Assembly (NCBI RefSeq): GCF_001614315.2
Contig: NZ_LVEG02000007.1
Location: 62,001 to 126,000, forward strand
DNA from: Halofilum ochraceum
GTDB lineage: Bacteria; Pseudomonadota; Gammaproteobacteria; XJ16; Halofilaceae
DNA length: 64,000 nt
Direction of reading: 5' to 3'
The position numbers were made by a program, and so were the translations under genes. Positions 7,966 through 17,415 of this stretch are shown piece after piece (position 1 is the first letter of the stretch; each line of letters opens with the position of its first letter). Below the pieces are notes generated by a model. It was not told where the DNA came from, ran no database searches, and saw only the letters and a program-made list of their open reading frames with translations.

Positions 7966-9696
7966 ATGCCAACCCTGATTCCCCGCCGTTTCAAAGCGGG
8001 CGGCCGCTTCCGCCCTGCGTTATCCGTATCGACGCTGTTGTTGATTGCCATGGCCGTTCTGCTTTGGGCATCGCCGGTGCTTGCGCAGGAGGCTGGCGCC
8101 GCCGGCGATTCGGTTCCAGGTTGGCTCTCGATTCTTCCGCCCGTTATCGCCATCGCCCTGGCGCTGCTGACGCGGCGCGTGATCCCCTCGCTGGCCGCTG
8201 GCATCTGGGTGGGCGCGTGGTTCGCCAATGAGTTGAGCCTGTACGGCATCTGGGCCGGGCTGCTCGACGTATTCGATACCTGGGTCCTGCAGGCGCTGGC
8301 ACCGCCGGACGGCAGTACCGGTCATATGTCGATCATCCTCTTTACGATGATGATCGGCGGCATGGTCGGCATCATCTATCGCAATGGCGGGGCGTTGGCG
8401 ATCGTCGAGAAGCTCACCAACTGGGCGAATAACCGGCGGCGTGGCGAAATGGCGTCGGCCGGGGTCGGTACGGCGATCTTTTTCGATGACTACGCCTCGT
8501 TGCTGGTGACGGGCAACGCAGTCCGTCCGATGACGGATCGTCTGCGGATATCACGGGAAAAGCTCGCGTATTACGTGGATACCTCGTCGGCACCGATCGC
8601 GACCCTTGCGCTGGTGACCACGTGGATCGGCTTTCAGGTCGGATTGATCGGCGATGCGACCAGCGGCCTCGAGGGTTATGACAAGAGTGCGTACGGCACC
8701 TTCCTGGGCGCGATCCCATACATGTTTTACCCGATCCTCGCATTCATCTTCATGTGGATGCTCGCGGGCACTTCGCGCGATTTCGGGCCGATGGCCCGTG
8801 CACAGCAGTACGCCCTCGAACATGGCCCGCAGGATGCGCGGGGCGGAGACCAAGAGTCGGAAGAAGGACTGGAAGCGAAGGAGGGCATTGCCCACAGGGC
8901 GATCAACGCCTGGTTGCCCGTCGCGGTACTGCTGGGCGTGACCATCATCGCGCTGTTCGTCACGGGCGAGGGCGACAGTGTCGGGGATATCATCGGCAGC
9001 GCCGATTCGTTCTCGGCATTGCTGTGGGGCTCACTGCTGTCGGTGCTGGTCGCGGGCATCCTGTCGGTCGGCCAGGGTCTGCTCTCGCTGGGTGAGACCG
9101 TCGAGGCGTGGCTGGCCGGTATCCGTTCGGTGCTCACCGTCCTGATCATTCTGACGCTGGCCTGGGCGCTGTCCTCGGTGACTGAAGAGCTGGATGCCGC
9201 GGCATTCCTGGCCGAGCTGCTGGGCGAAGCGATCCCGACCTGGATCCTGCCGGCGCTGCTGTTCGTGCTGGCCGCGGCCACGGCCTTCGCCACCGGCACG
9301 AGCTGGGGCACGATGGGAATCCTGCTGCCGCTCGCCATCCCGCTGACTTGGGCCATTCTTGGCAACGACGGTATGGCGAACGAGTCCGGCATGATGATCC
9401 TGCACGCCAGCGTGGCCTCCGTGCTCGCAGGCGCTGTGTGGGGCGATCATACCTCACCGATCTCGGATACGACGGTACTGGCGGCGGCGACGTCGCATTG
9501 CGGCGTCGCCGAGCATGCCAACACGCAGTTGCCGTACGGCCTTGTCGTCGGCGGTATCGCGATCGTCCTCGGACTGTTGCCGGTCGGATTCGGCGCCCCG
9601 TGGTGGGTGGGCATGATCCTTTCCATCGCCGCCCTGTTCGGGGTGGTCTACGGGATAGGGCGCCCGGTGGACGAAGTGCGGAAAAGCGGCGCCTGA
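7966..9696 (+). CDS. NhaC-family Na+/H+ antiporter, probable arginine/ornithine transporter
   Basis: The 576-residue product has a signal-like first helix ending in VLAQEAG and then about 11 membrane helices, with NhaC-family features such as [14 protein letters not shown] near 170 and [15 protein letters not shown] near 445, and HTSPISDTT near 495. NhaC members exchange Na+ and protons or move organic ions. The gene is first in an FNR-controlled operon followed at 49 bases by arginine deiminase, the place usually held by the arginine/ornithine antiporter ArcD. I therefore infer transport of arginine and/or ornithine, but a plain Na+/H+ antiporter protecting pH remains possible. AAAGGAG precedes the ATG. 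Confidence 0.82.
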   Translation: MPTLIPRRFKAGGRFRPALSVSTLLLIAMAVLLWASPVLAQEAGAAGDSVPGWLSILPPVIAIALALLTRRVIPSLAAGIWVGAWFANELSLYGIWAGLLDVFDTWVLQALAPPDGSTGHMSIILFTMMIGGMVGIIYRNGGALAIVEKLTNWANNRRRGEMASAGVGTAIFFDDYASLLVTGNAVRPMTDRLRISREKLAYYVDTSSAPIATLALVTTWIGFQVGLIGDATSGLEGYDKSAYGTFLGAIPYMFYPILAFIFMWMLAGTSRDFGPMARAQQYALEHGPQDARGGDQESEEGLEAKEGIAHRAINAWLPVAVLLGVTIIALFVTGEGDSVGDIIGSADSFSALLWGSLLSVLVAGILSVGQGLLSLGETVEAWLAGIRSVLTVLIILTLAWALSSVTEELDAAAFLAELLGEAIPTWILPALLFVLAAATAFATGTSWGTMGILLPLAIPLTWAILGNDGMANESGMMILHASVASVLAGAVWGDHTSPISDTTVLAAATSHCGVAEHANTQLPYGLVVGGIAIVLGLLPVGFGAPWWVGMILSIAALFGVVYGIGRPVDEVRKSGA

Positions 9697-9745
9697 TGGT
9701 GCCGCTTCCGCCGCACCGGCCACTGTATACGACACGGAGAATCCG

Positions 9746-10978
9746 ATGATCGATCAAGCTGTTCCTGGCGTGCATTCCGAAGTCGGCCGGCTGCGCACGG
9801 TCATGATCTGTCCGCCCGGGCTGGCGCACCGGCGCCTCACCCCGGCCAATTGCGACGAACTGCTGTTCGACGATGTCTACTGGGTCGACGAGGCCCGCCG
9901 CGATCACGATCAGTTCCGTTCGGTGCTGGAGGACAACGGCGTCGAGGTGCTCGACCTGCAGGCGATGCTCGGCGAAGTGCTCGAGCAGCCCGAAGCCCGG
10001 CAGTGGATCCTGGATCGCAAGATCACGTGGAATCACGTGGGCGTAGGCATGGTCTCTGACCTGCGAGCTTTCCTGGACGATCTGCCGGCGGCCGACCTCG
10101 CCGATTTTCTGATCGGGGGCATTGTCGTGCGGGATCTGCCGTTCGAGCCGTACGGGATGTTCGGTCGCTATCTCGGACCCGACGGCTTCGTGCTGCCACC
10201 GCTGCCCAACACGATCTTCACCCGGGATACGAGCTGCTGGATCTACGGCGGCGTGACGCTCAATCCGATGCGCTGGCCGGCCCGTCATCAGGAGACGATC
10301 CTGACCACGGCGGTGTACTCCTTCCATCCCCGTTTCCGGGATTCCGACTTCCGCATCTGGTGGGGCGATCCGGACGTCGCCCATGGCGCGGCGACCCTGG
10401 AGGGAGGAGACGTCATGCCGATCGGCAATGGCAATGTGCTGATCGGCATGGGCGAGCGTTCCACGCCGCAGGCGGTCGGGCAGGTCGCGAGCAGCCTTTT
10501 CCGCAACGGCGCGGCGGAGCGCGTGATCGCGTGTCAGATGCCCAAATCGCGCGCCGCCATGCACCTCGATACGGTGTTCACGCTTTGTGATCGCGAGGTC
10601 GCGACCAGTTTTGTCGAGGTCGCGGAACAGATCCAGTGCATCACGCTCCGTCCCGGGACCGGCGCACACCACCTTGATGTGCGTTACGAGGATTGCACGC
10701 TGTTCGATATCGCGGCGGAGTGCCTGGGTATCGATCGCCTGCGCGTGGTGCCGACCGGCGGCGATACCTTTGAGCGCGAGCGCGAACAGTGGGATGACGG
10801 CAACAACGTCGTGGCGATCGAACCGGGCCGGGTGATCGCCTATGACCGGAACGAATTCACGAATCGGGCGCTGCGGGAGGCGGGCATCGAAGTGCTCGAG
10901 ATCCCGGGCAGCGAACTGGGGCGTGGCCGCGGCGGCGGTCACTGCATGACCTGTCCCATTGCCCGTGATCCCGTGTGA
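9746..10978 (+). CDS. arcA: arginine deiminase
   Basis: The enzyme hydrolyses L-arginine to citrulline and ammonia in the cytoplasm, the first step of the fermentative arginine deiminase pathway. All guanidino-modifying enzyme motifs are present in the 410-residue protein: FTRD at 158-161, EGGD at 219-222, HLDTV at 273-277 and the nucleophile Cys400 in GGGHCMTCP. The length is that of bacterial ArcA (about 410). It lies between the NhaC-family transporter and arcB (32-base gap) in one operon under the FNR box at 7884. Nothing suggests damage. Confidence 0.95.
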   Translation: MIDQAVPGVHSEVGRLRTVMICPPGLAHRRLTPANCDELLFDDVYWVDEARRDHDQFRSVLEDNGVEVLDLQAMLGEVLEQPEARQWILDRKITWNHVGVGMVSDLRAFLDDLPAADLADFLIGGIVVRDLPFEPYGMFGRYLGPDGFVLPPLPNTIFTRDTSCWIYGGVTLNPMRWPARHQETILTTAVYSFHPRFRDSDFRIWWGDPDVAHGAATLEGGDVMPIGNGNVLIGMGERSTPQAVGQVASSLFRNGAAERVIACQMPKSRAAMHLDTVFTLCDREVATSFVEVAEQIQCITLRPGTGAHHLDVRYEDCTLFDIAAECLGIDRLRVVPTGGDTFEREREQWDDGNNVVAIEPGRVIAYDRNEFTNRALREAGIEVLEIPGSELGRGRGGGHCMTCPIARDPV

Positions 10979-11010
10979 GCGCGCCCTTATCGCGATCGAG
11001 GTAGTGATCC

Positions 11011-12012
11011 ATGCCGTATAACCTGCACAACCGCAATTTCCTCACCCTGAAGGATTTTTCGAACCAGGAGATCGCCTTTCTTCTGAAAATGGCGGGCGAA
11101 CTCAAATCAGCGAAATACGCGGGCACGGAGCAGCCGCGGCTGAGCGGCAAGCATATCGCGCTGATTTTCGAGAAAGACTCGACCCGGACGCGTATCGGCT
11201 TCGAGATCGCCGCCGCCGATCAGGGCATGCATGCAACGTATCTGGGGCCGAGTGGGACTCATCTGGGCCACAAGGAGACCGCGAAAGACACCGCACGGGT
11301 GCTTGATCGCATCTACGACGCCATCGAGTATCGCGGCTTCAGTCAGACCACCGTGCAGACCCTCGCAGACTATGCGAGTGTCCCGGTGTACAACGGCCTG
11401 ACCGATGAATTCCATCCCACCCAGATCCTCGCTGACTTCCTGACCATGCAGGAGCATACCGGCCGGCGCCTGCCGGAGATTTCGTTCTGTTTCGTCGGTG
11501 ACACCGGCAGCAACATGGGCGACTCCCTGCTGATCGGGGCCGCAAAGATGGGCATGGATGTCCGCCTGCTGGGGCCGAAGGACACCTGGCCGGAGCAGGA
11601 TGTCATGGACTACGCCCGCGGGCTCGCCGAACAAAGCGGTGCGCGGATCACGCTCACGGATGATATCGGGGAAGGGGTCAAGGGCGTCGATTTCATCTAC
11701 ACCGATGTGTGGCTGTCGATGGGCGACCCGGAGAGTGAGTGGGAGCGGCGGATCAACCTGATGAAACCGTACCAGGTCGACAGCGCGATGATGGGCAGAA
11801 CGGGCAACCCGGCAACGAAGTTCCTGCACTGCCTGCCAGCTTTCCACAACGCGGAGACCGAAATCGGGGCGAACATCAAGAAACAGTTCGGCCTGGATGC
11901 GATGGAGGTGACGGAAGAGGTGTTCGAATCCGATGTGTCGGTCGTTTTCGATCAGGCCGAGAATCGCATGCACACGATCAAGGCGGTCCTCGTCGCGACG
12001 ATCGGGACCTGA
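11011..12012 (+). CDS. arcB: ornithine carbamoyltransferase, catabolic
   Basis: The 333-residue protein has the carbamoyl-phosphate motif DSTRTR at about 56-61, the ornithine-loop HPTQ near residue 133 and HCLPAFH near 274. In the operon it would run in the catabolic direction, phosphorolysing citrulline to ornithine and carbamoyl phosphate. Anabolic and catabolic forms cannot be separated by motifs alone; the assignment rests on the neighbours arcA upstream and arcC six bases downstream. Confidence 0.95.
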   Translation: MPYNLHNRNFLTLKDFSNQEIAFLLKMAGELKSAKYAGTEQPRLSGKHIALIFEKDSTRTRIGFEIAAADQGMHATYLGPSGTHLGHKETAKDTARVLDRIYDAIEYRGFSQTTVQTLADYASVPVYNGLTDEFHPTQILADFLTMQEHTGRRLPEISFCFVGDTGSNMGDSLLIGAAKMGMDVRLLGPKDTWPEQDVMDYARGLAEQSGARITLTDDIGEGVKGVDFIYTDVWLSMGDPESEWERRINLMKPYQVDSAMMGRTGNPATKFLHCLPAFHNAETEIGANIKKQFGLDAMEVTEEVFESDVSVVFDQAENRMHTIKAVLVATIGT

Positions 12013-12018
12013 GTCGCT

Positions 12019-12948
12019 ATGCGAATCGTAATCGCACTGGGAGGCAACGCGCTGCTGCGCCGCGGTGAACCGCTGGAGGCGGAACTGCAGCAGCGCAACA
12101 TCGAACGGGCGGCGCAGGCCATCGCGCCGCTCGCCCGTGATCATGAACTCGTCATCACCCACGGCAACGGTCCCCAGGTCGGCCTGCTCGCACTGCAGTC
12201 GGCGGCCTATACCGACGTCAAGCAATACCCCCTGGACGTACTCGGTGCCGAAAGCGAGGGTATGATCGGGTACATGCTCGAGCAGGCGTTCGCCAATGAA
12301 CTCGAGCAGCGCGATGTAGCCACGCTGCTGACCCGCATCGAAGTGGATGAAAACGACCCGGCATTCGAGCGGCCGACCAAGCCGATCGGCCCGGTCTATG
12401 AAGAGTCGGTCGCGCGCGAACTCGCGGAGCAGCGCGGGTGGTCGGTGGAGCCGGATGGTGACGGGTACCGTCGCGTCGTTCCGTCGCCACGCCCGCGGCG
12501 CATTATCGAGATCAACACCATCCGTACCCTGGTGAACGCCGGGGTGCTCGTGGTCTGTGCGGGGGGCGGCGGTATCCCGGTCATTCGCGTGCCATCCGGA
12601 GATATCGTCGGCATCGAGGCCGTGATCGACAAGGATCACGCCGCGGGCCTGCTCGCAAGGCAGCTGGAGGCCGACGCGTTCCTGATGCTGACGGATGTGG
12701 ATGCGGTCTACGTGGACTGGAACACGCCGGATCAGCGTGCCATCGCGAGCGCATCGCCGGCTGATCTCCGTGGCCTTGATTTGCCGGCGGGCTCGATGGG
12801 GCCGAAAGTGGCGGCGGCCTGCGAGTTTGTCGAGGGCGGCGGCTCGTTCGCCGCGATTGGCCGCCTCGACGACGCCAGCGGGCTTGTCGACGGCACGGCC
12901 GGTACGCGCATAGCACAAACCGGAGAAAGCCTGAGTTTCAGGCCGTGA
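12019..12948 (+). CDS. arcC: carbamate kinase
   Basis: The 309-residue enzyme uses carbamoyl phosphate and ADP to make ATP, carbamate and so ammonia and CO2, the energy-yielding last step of the pathway. It begins with the amino-acid-kinase signature IALGGNALL, has THGNGPQVG near 54, and the ADP-site segment MLTDVDAVY near 222 and GSMGPKVAAA near 258. It begins six bases after arcB, so the two are translated together. Length is normal for ArcC. It completes arcABC. Confidence 0.95.
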   Translation: MRIVIALGGNALLRRGEPLEAELQQRNIERAAQAIAPLARDHELVITHGNGPQVGLLALQSAAYTDVKQYPLDVLGAESEGMIGYMLEQAFANELEQRDVATLLTRIEVDENDPAFERPTKPIGPVYEESVARELAEQRGWSVEPDGDGYRRVVPSPRPRRIIEINTIRTLVNAGVLVVCAGGGGIPVIRVPSGDIVGIEAVIDKDHAAGLLARQLEADAFLMLTDVDAVYVDWNTPDQRAIASASPADLRGLDLPAGSMGPKVAAACEFVEGGGSFAAIGRLDDASGLVDGTAGTRIAQTGESLSFRP

Positions 12949-13007
12949 TCCGTGCGGTGGCTGAACGCGCTGGCACATGAAGATCCACCGTCGCCTGATC
13001 GAATGGC

Positions 13008-13048
13008 TTGATCAGGGTCAAGTCGCGTCACGGAATGGTGCCTATAGT
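13008..13048 (+). promoter_or_regulatory. FNR/ANR class II promoter before a universal stress gene
   Basis: TTGAT-cagg-GTCAA at 13008-13021 matches the FNR/ANR box, and TATAGT at 13043-13048 forms the -10 element. If transcription starts about seven bases later, the box is centred near -41, the class II activator position. The box follows arcC by 60 bases and precedes a universal stress protein gene, so this gene has its own oxygen-responsive promoter. Confidence 0.75.
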
Positions 13049-13114
13049 GAGCATACGGACGCGATTTCCCGCCCCGAAGGGACGGATCGGACTGAACACG
13101 CCAGGAGACACGTT

Positions 13115-13972
13115 ATGGCACTGAAAAATATCCTGCTGCACATCGACAGCACGCGCGCCTGCGCTGGACGCGAGGATGCGGCGATCGCGCTCGCCCGTGA
13201 GCACGAGGCCCATCTCACCGCCCTGTACTGCATCGGCCAGATCCACATCGAGGGCTGGGCCGAGTGGCCGACCGACCTGATCGAGCAACAGAAGAGCAAA
13301 GCCGCCGAGTACGCGCAGAGCGCACTCGCGCATTTCCGCGAGAAAGCGGAGCGTGCCGGTATCGGTTACGAAACCCGAAGCGTTCATGTCTATGTCAATA
13401 GAATCGGGGAGCAGATCGCCCTGCATGCGCGCTATTCGGATCTGGCGATCCTCGGTCAGAACGATCCGGACGAAATCCCGGCCGGCGGGCCCCGGATCGT
13501 GGAGGATGTGCTGTTCGCTTCCGGCCGCCCGGTGCTCGTGATCCCCTATATCGGTGCGCCCGGTCAGGGGCGTAAGGGCGGGGCCGATTTCGGCCACAAC
13601 GTAATGGTCGCCTGGGATGCCGGCCGCGAGTCGGCGCGCGCCGTCAACGATGCCATACCGATGCTTGAGCGGGCGCGTCAGGTCGAGGTGGTTGCGGTGA
13701 ATCCGGAGAAGGGGGTACGCCATCACGGCGATGAACCCGGGGCCGATATCGCGCTGCATCTGTCACGTCATGACATCAAGGTCGACGTCAAAGCGGTCGA
13801 GGCGCGTGATATGGGCACGGCGGATACGATCCTTTCGCGGATCTCCGACCGTGACTGCGACCTGCTGGTCATGGGCGGATATGGCCATGGAAGATTGCGC
13901 GAGATGGCCCTCGGCGGCGTCACGCGCAACATCCTCAAGCACATGACCGTGCCGGTCCTTATGAGCCATTAG
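13115..13972 (+). CDS. universal stress protein, tandem Usp domains
   Basis: This 285-residue protein has two Usp domains. The second ends in LLVMGGYGHGRLREMALGG and TVPVLMSH, the ATP-binding loop of the UspA family with Gly residues intact; the first carries the weaker LAILGQNDPDE. The start at 13115 has AGGAG at 13103-13107, seven bases upstream; the frame extends further but through the promoter. Its promoter carries an FNR-type box, as known for Anr-controlled universal stress genes that help pseudomonads survive without oxygen. It lies directly after arcC, so it probably serves energy-limited anaerobic survival; that role is inferred. Confidence 0.88.
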   Translation: MALKNILLHIDSTRACAGREDAAIALAREHEAHLTALYCIGQIHIEGWAEWPTDLIEQQKSKAAEYAQSALAHFREKAERAGIGYETRSVHVYVNRIGEQIALHARYSDLAILGQNDPDEIPAGGPRIVEDVLFASGRPVLVIPYIGAPGQGRKGGADFGHNVMVAWDAGRESARAVNDAIPMLERARQVEVVAVNPEKGVRHHGDEPGADIALHLSRHDIKVDVKAVEARDMGTADTILSRISDRDCDLLVMGGYGHGRLREMALGGVTRNILKHMTVPVLMSH

Positions 13973-13979
13973 GCAACAT

Positions 13980-14066
13980 GCGCGCATTCGCCTTCGGCGA
14001 AGACGCGCCTACGACATTCGCAAGTCCGGCGTTTCGTAGGCGCGTTTTCGCGAAGCGAACGCGCGC
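13980..14066. repeat. inverted pair of REP-like palindromes, family A
   Basis: Two copies of a 32-34-base unit face each other at 13980-14013 and 14035-14066. Each carries GTAGGCGCG at its foot and an internal stem-loop such as TTCGCCTTCGGCGAA. A third, single copy is at 51405-51438. A conserved GTAG foot plus a hairpin is typical of REP elements moved by RAYT transposases; no such transposase is in the window. Located just after a stop codon, the pair may also act as a transcript end. Confidence 0.75.
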
Positions 14067-14130
14067 ATTGCCGGCCAAAGGCGTAACAACGTGAGCCGTG
14101 GGTCGGCCTGCGACCGAAAGGAGGCAGCCC

Positions 14131-14248
14131 GTAGGTTGGGTTGACGAAGGAAACCCAACATCATGCGCGACCCATCGCGGCCGCGATCACGCTGATCGAA
14201 CGCCGTGACCTCGACTTGTTGGGTATCGCTTCGCTCAACCCAACCTGC
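14131..14248. repeat. inverted pair of REP-like palindromes, family B
   Basis: GTAGGTTGGGTT with AAACCCAACA at 14131-14160 forms one hairpin unit, and TGTTGGGT with ACCCAACCTGC at 14217-14248 is a second, inverted unit. The foot again begins GTAGG, but the stem differs from family A. The two families together fill almost the whole gap between the stress gene and the eutA-like gene. Confidence 0.7.
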
Positions 14249-14284
14249 GTCAGCGGTAATCCCGGTCGCCGTTCCCGGGTGCAT

Positions 14285-15052
14285 TCAGACCGAGAACAGC
14301 GACCCCGCCCCGTGGCCATGGTCGCGGATGCCGGCCAGGCGCAGCATATGCCAGGCGAGGGCCTGGTTGCTGGAGATGACCGGCCGCTCGAGCTCTGCCT
14401 CTGCGTGGGCCAGCACGTCTAGCGTGCGGGCGTTGGTGCAGGAGACGATTACGCCGTCACAGGCTGCTGCCCGACCGACGCGCAGAATCGCCTCGAGCAT
14501 GGATGCCGGGCGGATCCGGGCGACCGTGTGTTCTTCGGACTGCTCGAACGAACCGACCGTGCTCAGGCTCAGGCCATCGGCTTCCAGTGCGTTTCGCACC
14601 GCGGAGGAGACCTCTGCGATGTAAGGGCTGACAAACGCCGGTCGGTGGACGCCCAGGGCGTGACAGGCGGCCTTGAGGGCCGTGAGCGGATCGGTCACGC
14701 CGCTCTCGCCGAAGTGGCCCGGATGATCCGTCGGTCGGGCATCGCGGATCGAGCCTGCGACCGCATCGGGACCGATCAGCGTTGCTCCCGAGGTACAGGC
14801 GTAGCCGACCACATCCATCGGGCTGGCCGGTGGCAGCATGCGCGCCGCCTCGGGGATTCGTGCGGCCATGTCCTGCAGGCTGTCAGCCGTCGCTTCGGTG
14901 CCACTGCGTATGCGCGTGCAGTACACGGCGACCCCGTCGTGGTCGATGAGGCGGTGGAATTCGGGTTCGACGGTCTCATCGACGTGCAGGACGATCAGCC
15001 CGAGCCGGGTGCGGTACCCGGCACCACCATCGAGTTCGTAATCCAGTCGCAT
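14285..15052 (-). CDS. eutA: EutA-like Asp/Glu racemase-superfamily enzyme of ectoine utilisation
   Basis: The 255-residue protein belongs to the maleate isomerase / arylmalonate decarboxylase branch of the Asp/Glu racemase superfamily. Both active-site cysteines are visible, in GYACTSGA near residue 86 and IVSCTNAR near 202. Members called EutA occur in ectoine/hydroxyectoine utilisation clusters; its precise reaction has been hard to assign, with a role in hydroxyectoine conversion proposed. Here it is the last gene of a four-gene minus-strand operon, 27 bases after doeA. The symbol rests on context plus family. Confidence 0.78.
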   Translation of the reverse strand: MRLDYELDGGAGYRTRLGLIVLHVDETVEPEFHRLIDHDGVAVYCTRIRSGTEATADSLQDMAARIPEAARMLPPASPMDVVGYACTSGATLIGPDAVAGSIRDARPTDHPGHFGESGVTDPLTALKAACHALGVHRPAFVSPYIAEVSSAVRNALEADGLSLSTVGSFEQSEEHTVARIRPASMLEAILRVGRAAACDGVIVSCTNARTLDVLAHAEAELERPVISSNQALAWHMLRLAGIRDHGHGAGSLFSV

Positions 15053-15079
15053 AACGGGTTGCCTCCGGGGCGATGCGGG

Positions 15080-16252
15080 TCAGTCGATGACGGGCAGTTC
15101 GGGGGCTGCTCGCCTGGAGAGCAGTTCGGCGCCGCTTTCGCGAATGACGATGTTCTCCTCGTGCACCATGCTCCGTCCCGGGCCGATTCCGAGACCCGGC
15201 TCGAGCGTCAGGACCATACCGGGTTGCAGGACCGTCCGGTCGTCCGGCGTATGCGATGGCCACTCGGTGAGCTGCATGCCGAGGCCGTGACCGAGGCGTC
15301 CGACATTGCCGCACTCGTAGCCGTCGGCCACGATGACGTCGCGCATCGCATGGAACAGATCGGCGCAGGTCGAACCGGGCCGCGCCGCCGCCTGACCGGC
15401 ATCGGTGGCTCGGTAGAGCGTGTCGTAGGCGCGTCGGGTGTCGTCGTCCGCTTGGCCGATTGCCCAGTTGCGGTCGAAATCGCAGAAGTAGCCATCGAAC
15501 AGTGCGCCGGTGTCCATCATCAGGATATCGCCGTCGCTGAGCGGATCCTCTCCCGGTGGCGTGATGACGTCCTCGTAACCGCCGGGGGCGGACGCGCCCA
15601 CCAGGTACGGGACGTTGTCGGCGCCATTGCGCAGCAGCGCCATCCGGAAGGCGCGGAACGTTTCCGTCAGCGGCTGTCCCAGAGCGACGAGTTGCGGTAC
15701 CTCGGCAAAGGCATTGGAAGCGATTTCGCAGATATGGGCGATCTTCGCGATCTCCCGTTCCGATTTGATCATCCGCAGTTCCCGCATCAGGGCACTGGCA
15801 TCGACGGGCTCTGCCGCCGGCAGTTGATACTGGAGCTGCCGGTAGTCATTGAGCGGCATGCGCAGCATGGTCTCGGGGCCCATCGGCAGGCCGATGCGTC
15901 CGGCGCCCGCGCCGGCATCGCGCAGCGCCTCGGCCAGCCGCGAAACGCCTTCATCGTCCGGCTGCGGGGAAGGCCAGGTGCGGATGTCGTCGATCCAGGT
16001 GCGGGCCATGAGCGGGGCGCCGATGCCGGGGATCACGGCGATCGGTTTGCCGTCACGCGGGACGACCAGGAACCATGGACGGGTCGGGCTCTGCCAGAAT
16101 TCGGTCAGGAAGCCGCTGAACCAGCGCACCTCCGGTTCGGTGGTCAGGAGCAGCGCGTCGAGGCCGGCGGTGGCCATGCCGCGCTGTGCCCGCGCCAGAC
16201 GCGCTTCGAACTCGGCGGGCGGCAGGCCGCGCTCGCAGGTCGCCGCCGTCAT
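15080..16252 (-). CDS. doeA: ectoine hydrolase (M24 peptidase family)
   Basis: The 390-residue protein is a creatinase-like M24 metallohydrolase. Metal ligands are recognisable: Asp in MMDTGALFDG, Asp in FCDFDRNW, His in RLGHGLGM, Glu in LTLEPGLG and Glu in VHEENIV. DoeA (EutD) opens the ectoine ring to N-acetyl-2,4-diaminobutyrate. The ATG at 16252 overlaps the doeB stop by four bases (ATGA), which fixes the start and implies coupled translation. A much longer reading frame covers this gene and runs on upstream, but its upstream part is only the wrong frame of doeB. Confidence 0.9.
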   Translation of the reverse strand: MTAATCERGLPPAEFEARLARAQRGMATAGLDALLLTTEPEVRWFSGFLTEFWQSPTRPWFLVVPRDGKPIAVIPGIGAPLMARTWIDDIRTWPSPQPDDEGVSRLAEALRDAGAGAGRIGLPMGPETMLRMPLNDYRQLQYQLPAAEPVDASALMRELRMIKSEREIAKIAHICEIASNAFAEVPQLVALGQPLTETFRAFRMALLRNGADNVPYLVGASAPGGYEDVITPPGEDPLSDGDILMMDTGALFDGYFCDFDRNWAIGQADDDTRRAYDTLYRATDAGQAAARPGSTCADLFHAMRDVIVADGYECGNVGRLGHGLGMQLTEWPSHTPDDRTVLQPGMVLTLEPGLGIGPGRSMVHEENIVIRESGAELLSRRAAPELPVID

Positions 16253-17415
16253 GGTGCGAGCCGCGCGCGCACGAGCCGGGTCCAGTATTCGATGCCCCAG
16301 GCCATGGCGGTGTCGTTGAAGTCGTAGCGCGGGTTGTGCAGGGGCGCGCCATGCGGGCCCTCGGTGCCGTTGCCCAGGAGCATGAAGCAGCCCGGTCGAT
16401 GGCGCAGGAAGCGCGCGAAATCCTCGGAAAACCCCATCGGGGCGTGGGCGTCGTCGACCTGTGCCCCCGCTATCCCGCGGGCCGCGCCGGCGGCCTGCTG
16501 CACTTCGGTGGCGGTGTTGATGGTCGGTTCGAACTCGCGCTCGTAGCGCAGGTTCGCGCGGGCGCCATGCGCGGTGGCGATGCCCTCGACGAGCGCGCGC
16601 ATGCGCTGCTCGATGGTCGCGCTGACCGCATCGTCGTAACCGCGCGTGTCGCCGCGGATGGTCACGGTGCCGGGCAGGATGTTGCGGGCGCCGTCGGTGA
16701 TGAACTCGGTGGCCGAGACCACGCCGAAATCCCCCGGCGACAGGGCGCGGGAGACGATCGTCTGCAGCGCCAGCACGATCTCCGAACCGATGACGAGCGG
16801 GTCGATCGCATGCTGGGGGCTCGAGGCGTGGCCCCCGCGTCCTTCGACTTCGATCGTGAATATCTCCTCGAAAGCGGTGAACGCGCCGGTGCGTGTAGCG
16901 AACGCACCGACCGGCAGGCCCGGGAGATTGTGCAGGCCGAAGATCGCGTCCATCGGGAACCGTTTGAACAGGCCATCGTCGATCATGGCCTGTGCCCCGC
17001 GGCCGTTTTCCTCGTCCGGCTGGAAAACGAAATACACCGTGCCCTCGAAACCGCCTTCCGCGGCCAGCGCCTGGGCGGCGCCGAGCAGCATCGTGGCGTG
17101 GCCATCGTGGCCGCATCCGTGGAATTTCCCTTCGACCGTGGAGCGGTGGGCGCACTCGGTCCGCTCCGTGATCGGCAGTGCATCCATGTCCGCGCGCAGG
17201 CCGATCGCCGCGTTGCCCTGACCTCGCTGCAAGGCGGCGACCACGCCGCTGCCGCCGACCCCGGTCGTCACCGCGAGGCCCGCCGTGCGCAGACGCTCGG
17301 CGAGCGTCGCCGCGGTGGCGGACACCTCGAATCCGGTCTCGGGTGCGCGGTGCAGGGCGTGGCGCAGCGATTCGAGTTCCCGCAGGTCGACCCGTGGCGT
17401 CGGCGCACCGCTCAT
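16249..17415 (-). CDS. doeB: N-acetyl-diaminobutyrate deacetylase (M20 family)
   Basis: The 388-residue product is an M20 amidohydrolase with the usual metal and catalytic segments: RADMDALP near 75, GCGHDGHATML near 100, QPDEENGRG near 135, RGGHASSP near 195 and the late SEDFARFL near 345. DoeB (EutE) removes acetate from N-acetyl-2,4-diaminobutyrate, the DoeA product. The start ATG at 17415 overlaps the stop of the upstream PLP enzyme by four bases and its stop overlaps the doeA start by four, a tightly coupled operon. A generic hippurate hydrolase would look similar; the neighbours decide the assignment. Confidence 0.9.
   Translation of the reverse strand: MSGAPTPRVDLRELESLRHALHRAPETGFEVSATAATLAERLRTAGLAVTTGVGGSGVVAALQRGQGNAAIGLRADMDALPITERTECAHRSTVEGKFHGCGHDGHATMLLGAAQALAAEGGFEGTVYFVFQPDEENGRGAQAMIDDGLFKRFPMDAIFGLHNLPGLPVGAFATRTGAFTAFEEIFTIEVEGRGGHASSPQHAIDPLVIGSEIVLALQTIVSRALSPGDFGVVSATEFITDGARNILPGTVTIRGDTRGYDDAVSATIEQRMRALVEGIATAHGARANLRYEREFEPTINTATEVQQAAGAARGIAGAQVDDAHAPMGFSEDFARFLRHRPGCFMLLGNGTEGPHGAPLHNPRYDFNDTAMAWGIEYWTRLVRARLAP

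Noticed and set aside
9146-10942. Long minus-strand frame opposite the NhaC-like gene and arcA
   Set aside because: The plus strand has complete catalytic motifs of arginine deiminase; the opposite frame has none. GC-rich genomes give long open antisense frames.
11107-12978. 623-codon minus-strand frame opposite arcB and arcC
   Set aside because: Antisense shadow; both plus-strand genes are full length with active-site motifs.
14528-16327. 600-codon plus-strand reading frame opposite eutA and doeA
   Set aside because: Antisense shadow of two well-supported genes; composition is that of a complementary frame and no domain is recognisable.
16253-17155. Long minus-strand extension upstream of doeA that would make a 691-residue protein
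   Set aside because: It is the wrong frame of doeB: Arg/His-rich, without family motifs. The real doeA start overlaps the doeB stop at 16249-16252.
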